The notes under the pieces are model-generated. The model was not told the DNA's origin. It was given only the letters and a program-made list of their open reading frames with translations, and did no database searches. The translations under genes were made by a program, and so were the position numbers. From positions 109,498,570 through 109,562,569 of the forward strand of contig JBAIZL010000003.1 of the NCBI GenBank assembly GCA_036971475.1: a DNA stretch of 64,000 nt, given 5' to 3'. Of the stretch, positions 1-10,104 are shown in pieces (within the stretch, counting starts at the first letter, position 1; each line of letters opens with the position of its first letter). Source of the stretch: Prosapia bicincta (Eukaryota; Arthropoda; Insecta; Hemiptera; Cercopidae).

Positions 1-1693
1 TTTGATTCCGAACCAAATTTTTATTGGCTTGATGGAATTAATTAATGTTTACATACTACAATTACTCGAGTGTAACATAATTCGATATATTAAACTATTT
101 TTACAGATTGGATTTTAAATTATGGTCATATAAGGCAATAAATTGAGCTGTTAGTTTATAATACAACCAAACTGTGTTGCCAAATTCACTGCAATGTAAT
201 GTCTAGAGTAAAGAAACTAAAGGAAGAAAGTCGAGGCTGCCTCATCCAACTAGAGTAACAAATTGCTATCGCTACGATACAGACTTTGGACTGCAAGGGA
301 ATCGGGCTGTCAGCTGTGTTTATTCAACAAGTGCGTTTTATTTTATCTTTTCTTACTCGATTAGAGTTATGATGAGTTTAGCTGTATTTTCGCATTTTGT
401 CTAAAGGTTTTTAAATTGAAAGTTTGTTGTCAAATGTAATACTCGTAAGTTTATAATAATTGGGGCGGTTAGAAGTTTTCCATTATTGTTTTCTATTAAG
501 GCAAGTAACTCTGTCCTGTTAAAATTGCACAAAGAAGACAATTTGTAGTGTGGCCGAAACATGTATGTATAGAGAGCTATATCCTGTTGTGGGTTTTGTG
601 ATTATTGTGTTCTTATAAATAGATTATAACGATGCTATAAGAAAGTTAATGTATTTGTTTGGCGAGATTTTATATTTCTCTTGTTTAATAAACCTTTGAA
701 GCATTTACCTTATGTAGTCTATGTTCGCAAAAGTAATTTTGTAGTCTGGAGTTGCCCTTTGTAATTCATTGATTGTAATTCACAGACACACACAAACTCA
801 TAGTGACACATGCACGCTGAGACAGGCATTCGGTAACACAGTCACACACACAGCAAACCAGCTGACCTATTATAAGAAATATCAATTGTTTTGGGATAAA
901 AGAAAATTTAGTTTATAAACTGTTTTATTCCCTGGGTACAGTTTTTTAGGGAAACAAAAGCAAAAAAGCCATATAATATAGCAAACTTGTGTACAATTTA
1001 AAATTGTTACATTTGTTGTTAATTTGATTATTTTTATAGGTTACATGTGTGTCATGGTTAAGTAATAATTGGTAAAATTGCTTTAAGAATGAAGTTGTGG
1101 GAAATGAATGTTTGAGAAAATCCTTCTTATATAAGTGTTTTAAAATTAGAAAAATTAAACACAAACCTAAAACTATGTGTTTAGATATAAAACATAGAAG
1201 ATCACTACAGTGGGTTTTTAATTGAAATCTTTATGTTTAAAGATTTTGCTAGATGTGGGCCTTATTGTGCGTAATAGGCTTATTTAGGAAGAGAATTGAA
1301 TATTGATGTCTTGCTTTTGTATAATTTACTTTTGAATAATAGTATCTTTAAACGTACTTTAAGGCAATAACCAGCTAAGTGACCTTCACATAGTGTAATG
1401 CAAAGTTATAGAAGGAAACAATTATGCTGTTATTGCATTTGCAGACTAATGGTGAACCAAGCAGATGATAACTTGGGAAAATACTTGAAACCCTCCGGAG
1501 CCCCTTAGAGCTCCCCCGCATCGTGCAGTGCACTAAGGTGAGTTAATGGGTTGCCTATGTTTGCTGTAATGTACGAACAGTTTGGTGTTTGGTTGCATTG
1601 TGTTCTGAAATATAAAGACTTTTAAAAAGAAAGCAGTACAGTTGTTGGTGAGGATGGGAATAATAAGATGAAACACGCAGATTAAAATAATCG
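1..1693 (+). repeat. Family A interspersed repeat, copy A1 (5' part)
   Basis: This stretch aligns by eye with 11,877-13,610 and 24,873-26,650. Shared landmarks include gaattaattaatgtt near the left edge, ccgaaacatgtatgtatag near 555, accttatgtagtctatgt near 708 and a short CA-rich stretch near 785. No protein is encoded. A donor-like gtgcgt at 331 is matched by gtgcgt at 12,221 and gtgagt at 25,189 in the other copies, which suggests a 5' exon end. A 93-bp exon-like segment lies at 1,445-1,537. Similarity to the other copies stops near 1,693, where family B begins. The copy starts at the window edge, so its left boundary is unknown. The relationship is seen in the sequence; the nature of the family (mobile element or duplicated gene) is unresolved. 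Confidence 0.75.
1445..1537 (+). other. Exon-like segment (family A exon b), copy A1, with stop
   Basis: The segment is preceded by an acceptor-like gcatttgcag and followed by a donor-like aag|gtgagt. It is 93 bp long, the same as the 26,398-26,490 copy. In the frame where the first base finishes a codon it reads LMVNQADDNLGKYLKPSGAP, then a TAG, then SSPASCSAL. The flanking introns would both be phase 2. The stop and scattered substitutions say that this copy is not functional. Confidence 0.5.
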
Positions 1694-2177
1694 CAACAAT
1701 TGTAGATCGAGGCTGAGGCCCTATTGAGTACAACCCTCCTAGATAGTTTCTGGGACCACAGATATCACAACCAACCTAGATAGAGTAGGGGCCCTCTTGG
1801 ATCACAACCCTCCTAGATAGAGGCTGCAAACTCAGAGATAACGATCCTCCTAGAAAGAGGCAGAGTCCTCAAGGATCGTGACCCTCCTAGAAATGGGGTG
1901 AGACCTTGGAGATCAGTCCTAGAAAGGAGTAAGACTACAGAGACTCTCATACTTGGGGGCTAATAGATGGCAACCCACCTAGTTGGGGAGCTGGGCTAAG
2001 GGCTCAGAGATGGCATACCTTCCAGTTAGTCCTAGCTACATCCTGAGCTTTGCCAAAATGCTTTGCTTACGTGTCATGTGTCCAGCTCCTGGCTCCACAA
2101 CCCCGCAAGTCTAATATACTCAGTCACAATGAGAAGAGAAATCGCCACTCCACAGCTTCTTCCCTGCCATTGAAGGT
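1694..2177 (+). repeat. Family B repeat, copy 1
   Basis: The first 350 bp is a diverged tandem repeat of about 40 bp built on accctcctagatagaggctg and agacctcagagatca. The last 130 bp contains gctccacaaccccgcaag and tctaatatactcagtcacaa. The same order recurs at 49,790-50,440, and the last part alone at 6,508-6,660 and 50,460-50,560. No gene is seen. It replaces the continuation of family A copy A1. Confidence 0.65.
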
Positions 2178-2183
2178 CACACA

Positions 2184-2239
<56 letters not shown>

Positions 2240-2263
2240 AACACACACATACACACACACAAA

Positions 2264-2309
<46 letters not shown>
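2178..2309 (+). repeat. CA microsatellite
   Basis: An almost pure (CA)n run of about 130 bp with a few ACAA and CAT interruptions. It follows family B and is followed by a ctgcctgcaaa...aatttgtaat segment that also follows the 7.2-7.8 kb CA tract, so the two tracts sit at the same relative junction. The long Thr/His and Cys/Val frames across it are artefacts. Confidence 0.97.
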
Positions 2310-2310
<1 letters not shown>

Positions 2311-2439
2311 GTCGTCACTGCCTGCAAATCCAGCTAAATTTGTAATTCATTGATTGTAATTACCAGACAGATAATCACACAGAGTAGTCACATACAAGTA
2401 GTCACACAGAGTAGTCACAGGCTCACAGAGACATACAAA

Positions 2440-2838
2440 GTTTATAACATGTGTAATTCCCTTACTTCAGTTTGGAGTTAGAATTGTTGCTAGAATTAGT
2501 TGTGTGTAATGTTTAAGGAAGCGAATTGTATATTGATGTTTTGCTTTTATATAATTGGAGTCATTTTACCGAGCAAATGTGTATTAAAGAATATCTAAAG
2601 TAAAACATTTACAACCAAATATTTAGATAAAATCTTATTAAAAAAGGAAAAACGTTTATCTTTGAACGTACTTTACGATAGTAAACAGCAAAGGAAACTT
2701 CACATAGAGTGATGAAAAGTTTTAGATGGAAACAATTAATGTTGTTATTGCACTTGCAGACTAATGATGAACCAAGCAGGTTAGGGAAAGCTCTTCGAAG
2801 ACCCCCGAAAGGCACAAGAGCTCCCCGCCTTGTGTTTT
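2440..2838 (+). repeat. Family A fragment A2 with truncated exon b
   Basis: Matches the 1,290-1,541 part of family A, including the gcttttatataatt stretch and the acaattaatgttgttattgca run. An acceptor-like cacttgcag precedes an exon b-like segment from 2,760 (actaatgatgaaccaagcag). The segment is internally deleted and loses the donor near 2,838. No function is suggested. Confidence 0.65.
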
Positions 2839-3544
2839 ATTTGTATAGTTTTTTAAATACGTGATATCTTAAAATGCTAAAATATTTACACGTAAAGTTT
2901 TGTTGTATGGGTTTTATTTCATGACCTATATTGACAATAATTGAAGATAATCGTTGATACTGTGCTATTAGTACTCGGAGAAATCGTTCAATACAGCAAA
3001 GCACATACACACAGAAAGTAACAGAGCATCAGACACAAACATAAGATTCTGTCTCAGTGAGGTTTTACAAATTTACAAAATTTAAATTTCTGATAGTCAT
3101 AAACTAATGTTAAAGTGAATAATTAAAAATCACAATATTAAGTGGCAAAATAGAAGGAGAATCTCTTTGGAACTTTTGAGATAGACTATTTTGTTTATTT
3201 GTCATTATTTATTCGCTTTTTTCGTTTCTAACTATGGTGGTCTATAATTTCTCATTATATAAGGCGTTTAGGGTTGGCCTTAGGTTTGTATTGCTGAAAT
3301 AATCTAATGAAAAGTTTGTTTTACCCAAAATATTTTTTTTAATTAAGTTAAAATCCTGGAAGTTTCTCGTAGAATACAAACGGATCTTTATTATCATTGC
3401 AATGTTTGATAAAGTTCTATTATAAATAGCAAAATGATTGAAATTATAAACACACTTTCCTGGTTACAGATGCAGACATCGGGAACAGGCTTCTGAAAGG
3501 AAAACTTACGACAACTTCTGGAACCGGAAAATCATATTTTAAAA
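2839..3544. other. No gene recognised, AT-rich spacer
   Basis: AT-rich sequence with stops in all frames. I see no repeat copy elsewhere in the window, no RNA gene and no convincing regulatory site. Confidence 0.6.
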
Positions 3545-4384
3545 ATATATAAATTCACTTATATTGTGGACATGGTATGGGTTTGTGTGATACATCGCAC
3601 TTTGCCTTGTTCTATAAAATAATTTATTAGTTTATTTGGGAGCTGTAAAACTTACATGAGGACGATTTGCCTTTAAGGATTACACTATCTATTACAAATA
3701 TACTTACGTTCTTCATAGAAAGTTATGTGAGGTTTGTCTGATACCGTAAACTTATATTACGGTTGGTTGGCGGTTTAGATCTATAGCTGATGGCATTTAT
3801 TAAGCCAAGGAGTATTATTTCTCATCTCTTGATGTGACATCTTCATTCAATAACAAAGTAATTCACTGAGGTTTTCCATTTATACTTTACGAAATTCCTT
3901 TTCAAAAGGTACATTTTTAATTAAACAACATTACAGCATTTTTCAAAACCAAATTCTAAGGTCCTGGTGAACAGTTTCAATCAATTTTGAATATATAGAT
4001 GAGACTCTGTCAGAGACATACATAGGAGTAGTAGGCCTACATGTGGCGTGCATTGCTGGCAAGGTGAGTTACATGCGTCTTGGGAATCCCATTTGCTCTA
4101 TGCCTGATAACGTCGATGCACGTTATCGGAAATTCGAGAAGAATTTGCGTCCTCCGTCTCAAGTGACCACGCTTGAGCATTTCGTTTCTTATTATTTCCA
4201 AGGTCGATCTTGCGCTGTTCGTGTTCTTCTGTAGCTCGCTTACGGCCTTTGGCTAGTCGTGCAACCTTACCTGCTTCAGGTTCCTCTTGCAGCCCAACTT
4301 GTATGTTTGCTTCTTATCGTTGTGCAGCCGTCGCTTTAACCATTGTAACGATTGTCACAAATTGAACATTCACTCGCATTCTTT
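3545..4384 (+). repeat. Family C repeat, copy 1
   Basis: Aligns with 20,875-21,514. Shared blocks include gggtttgtgtgatacatcgc, gatgagactct, gctggcaaggtga, the segment around ggtcgatcttgcgctgtt, and ttgtaacgattgtcacaaa. A 63-codon frame at 4,043-4,234 has a counterpart in the second copy (both contain VSYYFQGRSCAV). The similarity is equally strong in the non-coding flanks, so there is no sign of coding constraint. The family type is not recognised. Confidence 0.65.
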
Positions 4385-4627
4385 AAAAGTATGATTGCCC
4401 AAGACTAAATGCACGTTTGACGGGGAAACCAGGCCACTGTACGTTAGCACCAAACGCATGTTTAGCGTGAGGTTTTCCCTAGAAAATGCCATTATACGTT
4501 AAACTAGAAGCCCGAAACCCGACACGCGACACGCATACACAAGTACATTTGCACGCGTGAGTCACAAGTTCTGCTGTTACACTAAGAAATCTAATCTTTT
4601 TAGACAAACCTAATGCGAGTGAATGTT
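4365..4627. repeat. 263-bp segment with 16-bp perfect inverted ends
   Basis: Left arm 4,365-4,380 (aacattcactcgcatt) and right arm 4,612-4,627 are exact reverse complements. The segment is MITE-like in size but no clear target duplication is visible. The left arm also lies inside the family C similarity, so the boundaries are uncertain. Confidence 0.4.
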
Positions 4628-4654
4628 GCATTGTCATCCATTCCTGCCCTGTGA

Positions 4655-4835
4655 GTAAAATTTTGTTGCTCTGGCCTCAGTATGTTGTGTGTGTGTGTGT
4701 GTGTGTGGATATGATAATTGATACGTTTAAGCAGGATTTTTTCAAATACCTTGCCCATCGTATTCAACAACCTTATCGGTCTGTATAAGTCAGGTTTGCT
4801 GTGGCCTTTTCCTGGTTTCAGGAAGTTAGCGCGTT
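4655..4835 (-). mobile_element. Jockey-clade reverse-transcriptase fragment
   Basis: The stretch gcaggattttttcaaatacc to tttgctgtggccttttcc matches 11,450-11,560, the minus-strand reverse-transcriptase region of a longer jockey remnant. On the minus strand it encodes the YRPI-LLNT-GKVFEKIL type motif near the start of the RT domain. Both ends are truncated. The GT microsatellite at 4,686-4,707 lies inside it, where the other copy has only tgttgtgtgtgta. It is a dead fragment. Confidence 0.7.
4686..4707 (+). repeat. GT microsatellite inside a jockey fragment
   Basis: A pure run of about 11 GT dinucleotides. The homologous site in the jockey copy near 11,434 has only four, so the run expanded after insertion. 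Confidence 0.9.
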
Positions 4836-4879
4836 GGTCGTTTTATGTCAAACGTTTATGAACAAACTTTGACCACTCT

Positions 4880-6507
4880 AAAGATAAATAATATTACTAC
4901 CGATTATTTATATGAAAAATATTAGTTCAAAGTTATTCTATGTCGGAAAAGTTGTATTAGATAACCTGTTTAAGAAAGTGTCTAATAATGAAAAAAGATA
5001 AACACAAATCTAAAACTATATGATTAGATATAAAACAGAGAAGGACACTACGGTGGGTTTGATTAGAAATGATTACGTAATGTGTTTCATACTATATTTA
5101 TTTGTGTGTAGTATTTAGGAAGTGAATTGAATATTGATGTCTAGCTTTTGTATAGCTCATAGCATTTTAAAGGGGAAATTTGTAATTACCAAAATCTAAA
5201 GTAAACATTAATTACCCAAATTTTAGAAAAAATTTAATTAAAAAAGGGAAAACGTTTATTATTAAACGTATTTTAAGATACTAAACTGCAGAGAGAACTT
5301 CCCTTAGTGTAATAAAAAGTTATAGATGGAAACAATTAATGTTGTTATTGCATTTTCAGACTAATGGTGAGTCAAGCAGAGGATGACTGGGAAACGGCTT
5401 CTAGAAGCCCTCTGAAGCCCCCGCATCGTGCACTATGCAAAGGTGAGTTGATGGGTTGCTTATGTTTGCTGTATTGTACAAATAGTTGGGTGTTTGGTTG
5501 CATTGTGCTCACAGTAGAGGCTTTTAAATAAGAAGCCAGAGGCTTAAACAGAAAACAGAGGTAGTACAGATGTAGGTGAAGATGGGGATAGTAAGAAGAA
5601 ACAAGCAGAATTAAAATATTCCAAGAGCGTTGGTACAAAATCTGGCAAAATGGAATATATTTACGTCAGGTTTATGCAATTAGATGCTATTAGTAAAAAT
5701 AAAATAATTTAAATATACGCCCACATAAAATTACATTTCTTTTAGCGGAAAACCTAGATGCCAGGAACAATTAATGTTTTTATGAAAACAATAATGTATC
5801 CTCAACGCATGTTACCAGGCAACTATTCTTTAGTCATTGTTAATATGTTTACAGCAAAATACTATGTAATATAATTACAGTAATAATTTTATATTATTTC
5901 CCGAATTTAATATCTATATATTGTCTAAAGGCAATCTAAGTAAATATTTTACTCTTATATTTCATATTAATACTATTTTTGCCTCCATAATATTTAATGC
6001 ACGCTGATACGGCTTTTGCAAATTGCACTTTTCCAGCGACAAACCAATAAGGCCTTTACTTAATGTACGAGGCAAGGTCTAAATAAAGTTTAAAGAATTT
6101 GTTATGTTTAAATGGTCCATTTATTGTTATTTTGATATTCTCTACTGTGTTGTTTACAATAGTGCTATAGGCTTCATTTTATGCAGTGAAACTTTGCATT
6201 GTGGCATTTCTAACCCATTTTAGTGTGTCTATGATACGAGTCCTTCTCCATGTATCTGTCGGAAATCTCTTTGCTTTAAACCATGTTTCTAATTACCTTC
6301 TTATTGCCTTGTAACTATTGATTAGTATAACTTGACTCTAAAATGAAGTAATTAATTTCCATTATTATGAGAACACGTTTTTTTCTCAGGGGCCTCAAGG
6401 CTAGGATGGAGGCGAATCCCAATTAGCTAGAAACTTCAATTTATATAAAAACGTATTTAATTATGTTTGCGGAATTGTTTTATAGACTCGGCGCAAATTA
6501 TATTTCG
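4880..6507 (+). repeat. Family A fragment A3
   Basis: Matches 13,190-13,620 and 26,050-27,490. Blocks include aaaatggaat near 5,647, gcggaaaacctaga near 5,748 and gtatctgtcggaaatctc near 6,254. It contains exon b at 5,360-5,442. Similarity stops near 6,507 within tagactcggcgcaaatt, where family B sequence takes over, so exon c is absent. Confidence 0.75.
5360..5442 (+). other. Exon-like segment (exon b), copy A3, 83 bp
   Basis: Acceptor-like gcattttcag and donor-like aaag|gtgagt bound a segment that starts LMVSQAEDD and stays open throughout. A 10-bp deletion relative to the 93-bp copies shifts the frame after EDD. Both splice-like boundaries are kept. Confidence 0.45.
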
Positions 6508-6960
6508 TGTCTTGTATCCAGCTACACCTATCTCCACAACCCGCAAGTCTAATGGGTTCAGTCACAAGGTGACGAGACATGGCATCTCCGACGCTTCTAT
6601 CCTCGCATTGGAGTATCTCTTCCAGTCTCTGCAGAGGCACTTGAATCTGGCTCCATCATAAACCCTCCACGTATCTCTTATACCTCGATTACCTCCTTTA
6701 TATATATATTTTTGGGCGGATTATGCGGATTCCTTGTATCATCAGGGACGAGGAAAATGATGGAAGGAGCCAAACATACATGTTAGTGGTCCTCGACGTA
6801 CATCTTTATTTTATCTTTTGGAATTTCGCATGGAATGGGAATTTTATCTTTAGCTGTTCTATGTTTTAGACTTCACATGATTTTTGTGAAAACCCAATCA
6901 CATTATTTTGTGTGTATAATAGTGTTATTGTCTTTTATAACTAATAATATAGGAATACGA
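6508..6960 (+). repeat. Family B repeat, copy 2
   Basis: Begins tcgtgtcttgtatccagct and includes the tccacaacccgcaagtctaa block. It then follows the same order as 50,460-50,760 (a ggaaggagcc block, a cgcatggaat block, then a tattttgtgtgta block). It lacks the tandem 40-bp part and the terminal exon-like end. No coding capacity is recognised. Confidence 0.6.
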
Positions 6961-6984
6961 TAAAAGAACTACTAACTTGTTGCT

Positions 6985-7240
6985 TAGTAGGCCGCTTTAG
7001 CTGTAAGCAAAGATCCTCTCTAACTTTAGCTAAACAAATGTTCGAGATGTATCTAGAGAACTACATGAACTGTAGCCAGAGAACTGCTCGATCTATTTTA
7101 ATAGGCTGTTTTAGATGTAAGGAAAGATTCCCTCTAACTGTAGCTACGGAACCGCTCTGACTGTTGCCGTGGGCCGCTTTAGCTGTAAGCAAAGAATATC
7201 TATAAATGTAGCTAAGGAACTGCTTGAAATTTAGCAAGGG
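6985..7240 (+). repeat. Dispersed fragment of the 23/68-bp satellite
   Basis: Contains gctgtaagcaaagatcctc, tctaactttagctaa, actgtagccagagaactgct and gccgctttagctgtaagc. It mixes the 68-bp type (29.4-41.5 kb) and the 23-bp type (41.5-49.2 kb) within 250 bp and ends directly in the CA tract. It is a small outpost of the large satellite block, 22 kb away. Confidence 0.75.
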
Positions 7241-7276
<36 letters not shown>

Positions 7277-7314
7277 AACAAATATTCACACTCCCCCTCG
7301 TACACACACACACA

Positions 7315-7361
<47 letters not shown>

Positions 7362-7402
7362 ACACACACACATACACACACACACACACACACACTCACT
7401 CA

Positions 7403-7454
<52 letters not shown>

Positions 7455-7809
7455 CAAATATTCACACTCCCCCCCATACACACACACTCACACACACACA
7501 CACACACACACCCACAAACCCAAACACAAACACACATTTACAGTTTTACAAACCCACACACACACACACACACACACACTCAGAGTACATACACACAGAC
7601 ACACACAACCTCACTCACACCCACAAACCCAAACATAAACACACACTTACAGATTCACAAACACACACACTCATAGTACATACACACATACACACAGACA
7701 CACACACACACACACAACCACAATCACACCCACAAACCCAAACATAAACACACACTTAGAGATTCACAAACACACAAACACACACATACACACACACACA
7801 CACACACAA
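7241..7809 (+). repeat. Long compound CA microsatellite
   Basis: About 570 bp of (CA)n with CT, CCC and ACAAA interruptions. Near 7,500-7,790 a longer pattern of ccacaaacccaaaca followed by acacacttacag recurs about every 110-120 bp. A 150-codon Thr/His frame over it is not a gene. Confidence 0.97.
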
Positions 7810-7854
7810 ACTGGACTTTACTACCTGCAAAATACAACTGAATTTGTAATCCTA

Positions 7855-8520
7855 TAATAATGATATGTATTTGTTAAGCGAGATTTTATATTAAATTTAT
7901 TTTTCTACTTTAGACATTTGAAGCATTTACCTTATGTATGTACCTAAATGTAATCTTGTATTCTAGTGTTGGCATATGTAATTAAATAATTATAATTCAC
8001 AGACACACTGACACACCAGCCTCAAAGTCACACATACACATACAGTAACACAGTCAAACATACTGCAAACCTACCGAACAATTAATTGTGATATCTTATT
8101 CTGGGATGAGAGAAAATTTAGTTTATAAACCTTCTTAATTACCTGACTTGAGTTTTTTTAAAAACAGAATAAAAAAGCCGCATTTTATATGAATAAAAAG
8201 TCTAAATCAAAACTGTGTCTTCAAATATTTTAAATAAAGACAGAAAAACGTTTTAAACTTACTTTATAATACTAACTAAGTGAACGTCCCATAGCGTAAT
8301 ACAAAGTTGTAGATGGAAACAATTAATGCTGTTGCTGCATTTGCAGACTAATGGTGAGCCAAGCAGAGGATGACTTTGTTAAAGGCACCTCGAAGCCCTC
8401 CGGAGCCCCCCAGAGCTCCCACGAATCGTGAACTACGCTAAGGTGAGTTAATTGGTTGCTTATTTTTGCTGTAATGTAGGAATAGTTGGGTTTTTCATTG
8501 CATTGTGTTTTGCTTTGAAA
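7855..8520 (+). repeat. Family A fragment A4
   Basis: Matches copy A1 from about 640 to 1,600, with deletions. Shared blocks are gcgagattttatat, gcatttaccttatgta and aaatttagtttataaacc. Exon b is at 8,347-8,442. Similarity ends at the start of the 60-bp repeats. Confidence 0.7.
8347..8442 (+). other. Exon-like segment (exon b), copy A4, 96 bp
   Basis: Acceptor-like gcatttgcag and donor-like taag|gtgagt. The length is 96 bp, one codon more than the 93-bp copies, so the frame is kept. It reads LMVSQAEDDFVKGTSKPSGA then PQSSHES and a stop close to the end. Confidence 0.45.
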
Positions 8521-8995
8521 TAGCTATGACCACGAAGGAAAATTAATACAAACACTAAAAGGGTATAAGAATATTGGTCCTAGCTATGACCACGAAGGAA
8601 AATTAATACAAACACCAAAAGGATATAAGAATATTGGTCCTAGCTATGACCGCCAAGGGAAAGTAATACATACAAAAAATGGAGATAAGGATATTGGTCC
8701 TAGCTATGACCACGAAGGAAAATTAATACAAACGCCAAAAGGAGATAAGAATATTGGTCCTAGCTATGACCAAAGGGAAAATTAATGCAAACACCAAAAG
8801 GAGATAAAAATATAGGTTCTACCTCCGACCACAACGGAAAATGTTTGGAATTCCAAATGGAGATAAGAATATTGGTTCTACCTATGACCAAAAGGAAAAA
8901 TTATTGTAATCACCAAATGGAGATAAGAATATTGGTACCACGTTCGATCAGAACGAAAAATTAATACGAACACCAAATGGTGGTTAGAATATTGA
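8521..8995 (+). repeat. 60-bp tandem repeat with a 20-residue open frame
   Basis: Eight units. The first four are exactly 60 bp each, beginning tagctatgaccacgaagg. From 8,522 these four read without a stop as repeats of SYDHEGKLIQTPKGDKNIGP with a few substitutions. Units 5 to 8 (from 8,761) have single-base losses that break the frame. A unit length divisible by three, a stop-free frame and a composition like a secreted repeat protein suggest a decayed coding exon. The protein is not identified. Confidence 0.75.
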
Positions 8996-10096
8996 CCTCA
9001 GAAGATGCACTTCGACCTTCACCTGGTGGGGAGGTTTGCGGCGTGGAGGCGTTCTTACCCTCCCTCCAGCGGCTGCAGAGTATTAACCAGTAGGGTGTAA
9101 TCGCAGAAGGAGTCCAGAAGCCGACTCATTCAGGATATTACATCAACGGTAAATATTACACTTTAGGAGAATCACCAGTGTTGCCAACCGAAAGTAAATT
9201 ACCAAAAGTCCAATACCATTACGGAAATGGTCGATTTAAATCAAGATGTAACGTTTAACAGTTCTTTCCCAATAAAAGCCCTAAACAGGAAGCCGCTGAC
9301 CTTCCATCAGAGCAGTCTTTCGTGTATAAGGGCCAAACTTTTGTGACTTTTGTGGCCGTATGTGAGTCAACGTCCAACATATAATGTAGAGCAGACACAA
9401 AAATATTTAACGTCAAACATTTCCCATTAGGGATGAAAAACATAATTTAACTTAGGGTTCCTCAGGGGAAACAGACAAAAAGTTAATAAACCGAACAAAA
9501 CCAAAGGACTTGCATTACAAAAACTAAAATCTAAAAGCTATTTTGACCAACGTAAAAAGCACGTTAGGGGTACCTCGTACGCACTCAGAATTTGAAAATT
9601 TCCTCCAAAATCTTATTCAAAATCAGACCCAAAACATAACACACCCTACGAATTCCCTGAAATTTCACTACCCAAGTACAAGAACCTCAATCTGCGTAGC
9701 CTCATGACTAAAGTCGAAGGCACTATAGCGACCCCTTACACGCACTCAGAACATAAAGTTTCAAAAGCATCTACAATAAATGAAGGTAAGATGTATGATA
9801 TAAAGGGGTTTTCGTCCGGGAACTACCCAAAAGTGGATAGCAACAATGGTGACTTGAAAGGAACTGCGTCGCTCCCAAGCTCTACTTACAAACCTCACAG
9901 TAGCAGTGGTTTACCTTTACCGCCTTCTTCGAGCTTGAATCTTGACCATGTTAACTATGAAATAAATGGAAATCCAGGATCGCACCTTAAAAACCAAATC
10001 GGAATTTCGGGATTACCTTATACAGAGTCTCTAGTTGGAGATATAAAGGACCAAATTGAAATAAAACCATGTAAATCGGTTACGTTTTACGGTTAG
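8522..10096 (+). pseudogene. Decayed coding region of an unidentified repeat-containing protein
   Basis: Several open stretches lie in one orientation with frame changes between them. They are the 20-residue repeats at 8,522-8,760; a stretch at about 9,105-9,258 containing SGYYINGKYYTLGESP and ending GRFKSRCNV-stop, which could start at an acceptor-like aatcgcag; a lysine-rich stretch near 9,462-9,590; and the frame that ends at 10,096. The segment STLGVPRTHSE near 9,560 resembles GTIATPYTHSEHK near 9,720, so the protein had internal repeats. Tyr, Gly, Lys, Pro and Ser are frequent, as in secreted or matrix proteins, but I recognise no family. Frameshifts and stops argue for a pseudogene; a set of small exons is the alternative. 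Confidence 0.45.
9704..10096 (+). CDS. 130-codon open frame, possible surviving exon of the decayed protein
   Basis: This is the longest non-repetitive open frame in the window, running from ATG at 9,704 to TAG at 10,094-10,096. The same frame is open upstream to 9,596, so the ATG may be internal. The product is hydrophilic, rich in Ser, Gly, Lys and Pro, without a signal peptide, membrane segment or known motif, and ends KPCKSVTFYG. GFSSGNYPKVDS and GLPLPPSSSLNL look like disordered linkers. The jockey 3' remnant begins about 10 bp after the stop and may have removed the original downstream part. It may be a fragment of the pseudogene above. Function unknown. Confidence 0.4.
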   Translation: MTKVEGTIATPYTHSEHKVSKASTINEGKMYDIKGFSSGNYPKVDSNNGDLKGTASLPSSTYKPHSSSGLPLPPSSSLNLDHVNYEINGNPGSHLKNQIGISGLPYTESLVGDIKDQIEIKPCKSVTFYG

Positions 10097-10104
10097 AAAG
10101 AACA

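Noticed and set aside
4043..4234. Conserved small protein in family C
   Set aside because: The frame is similar in both copies, but flanking non-coding sequence is equally similar, so there is no coding signal with two copies.
7224..7676. 150-codon Thr/His-rich open frame
   Set aside because: It is the translation of a CA microsatellite.
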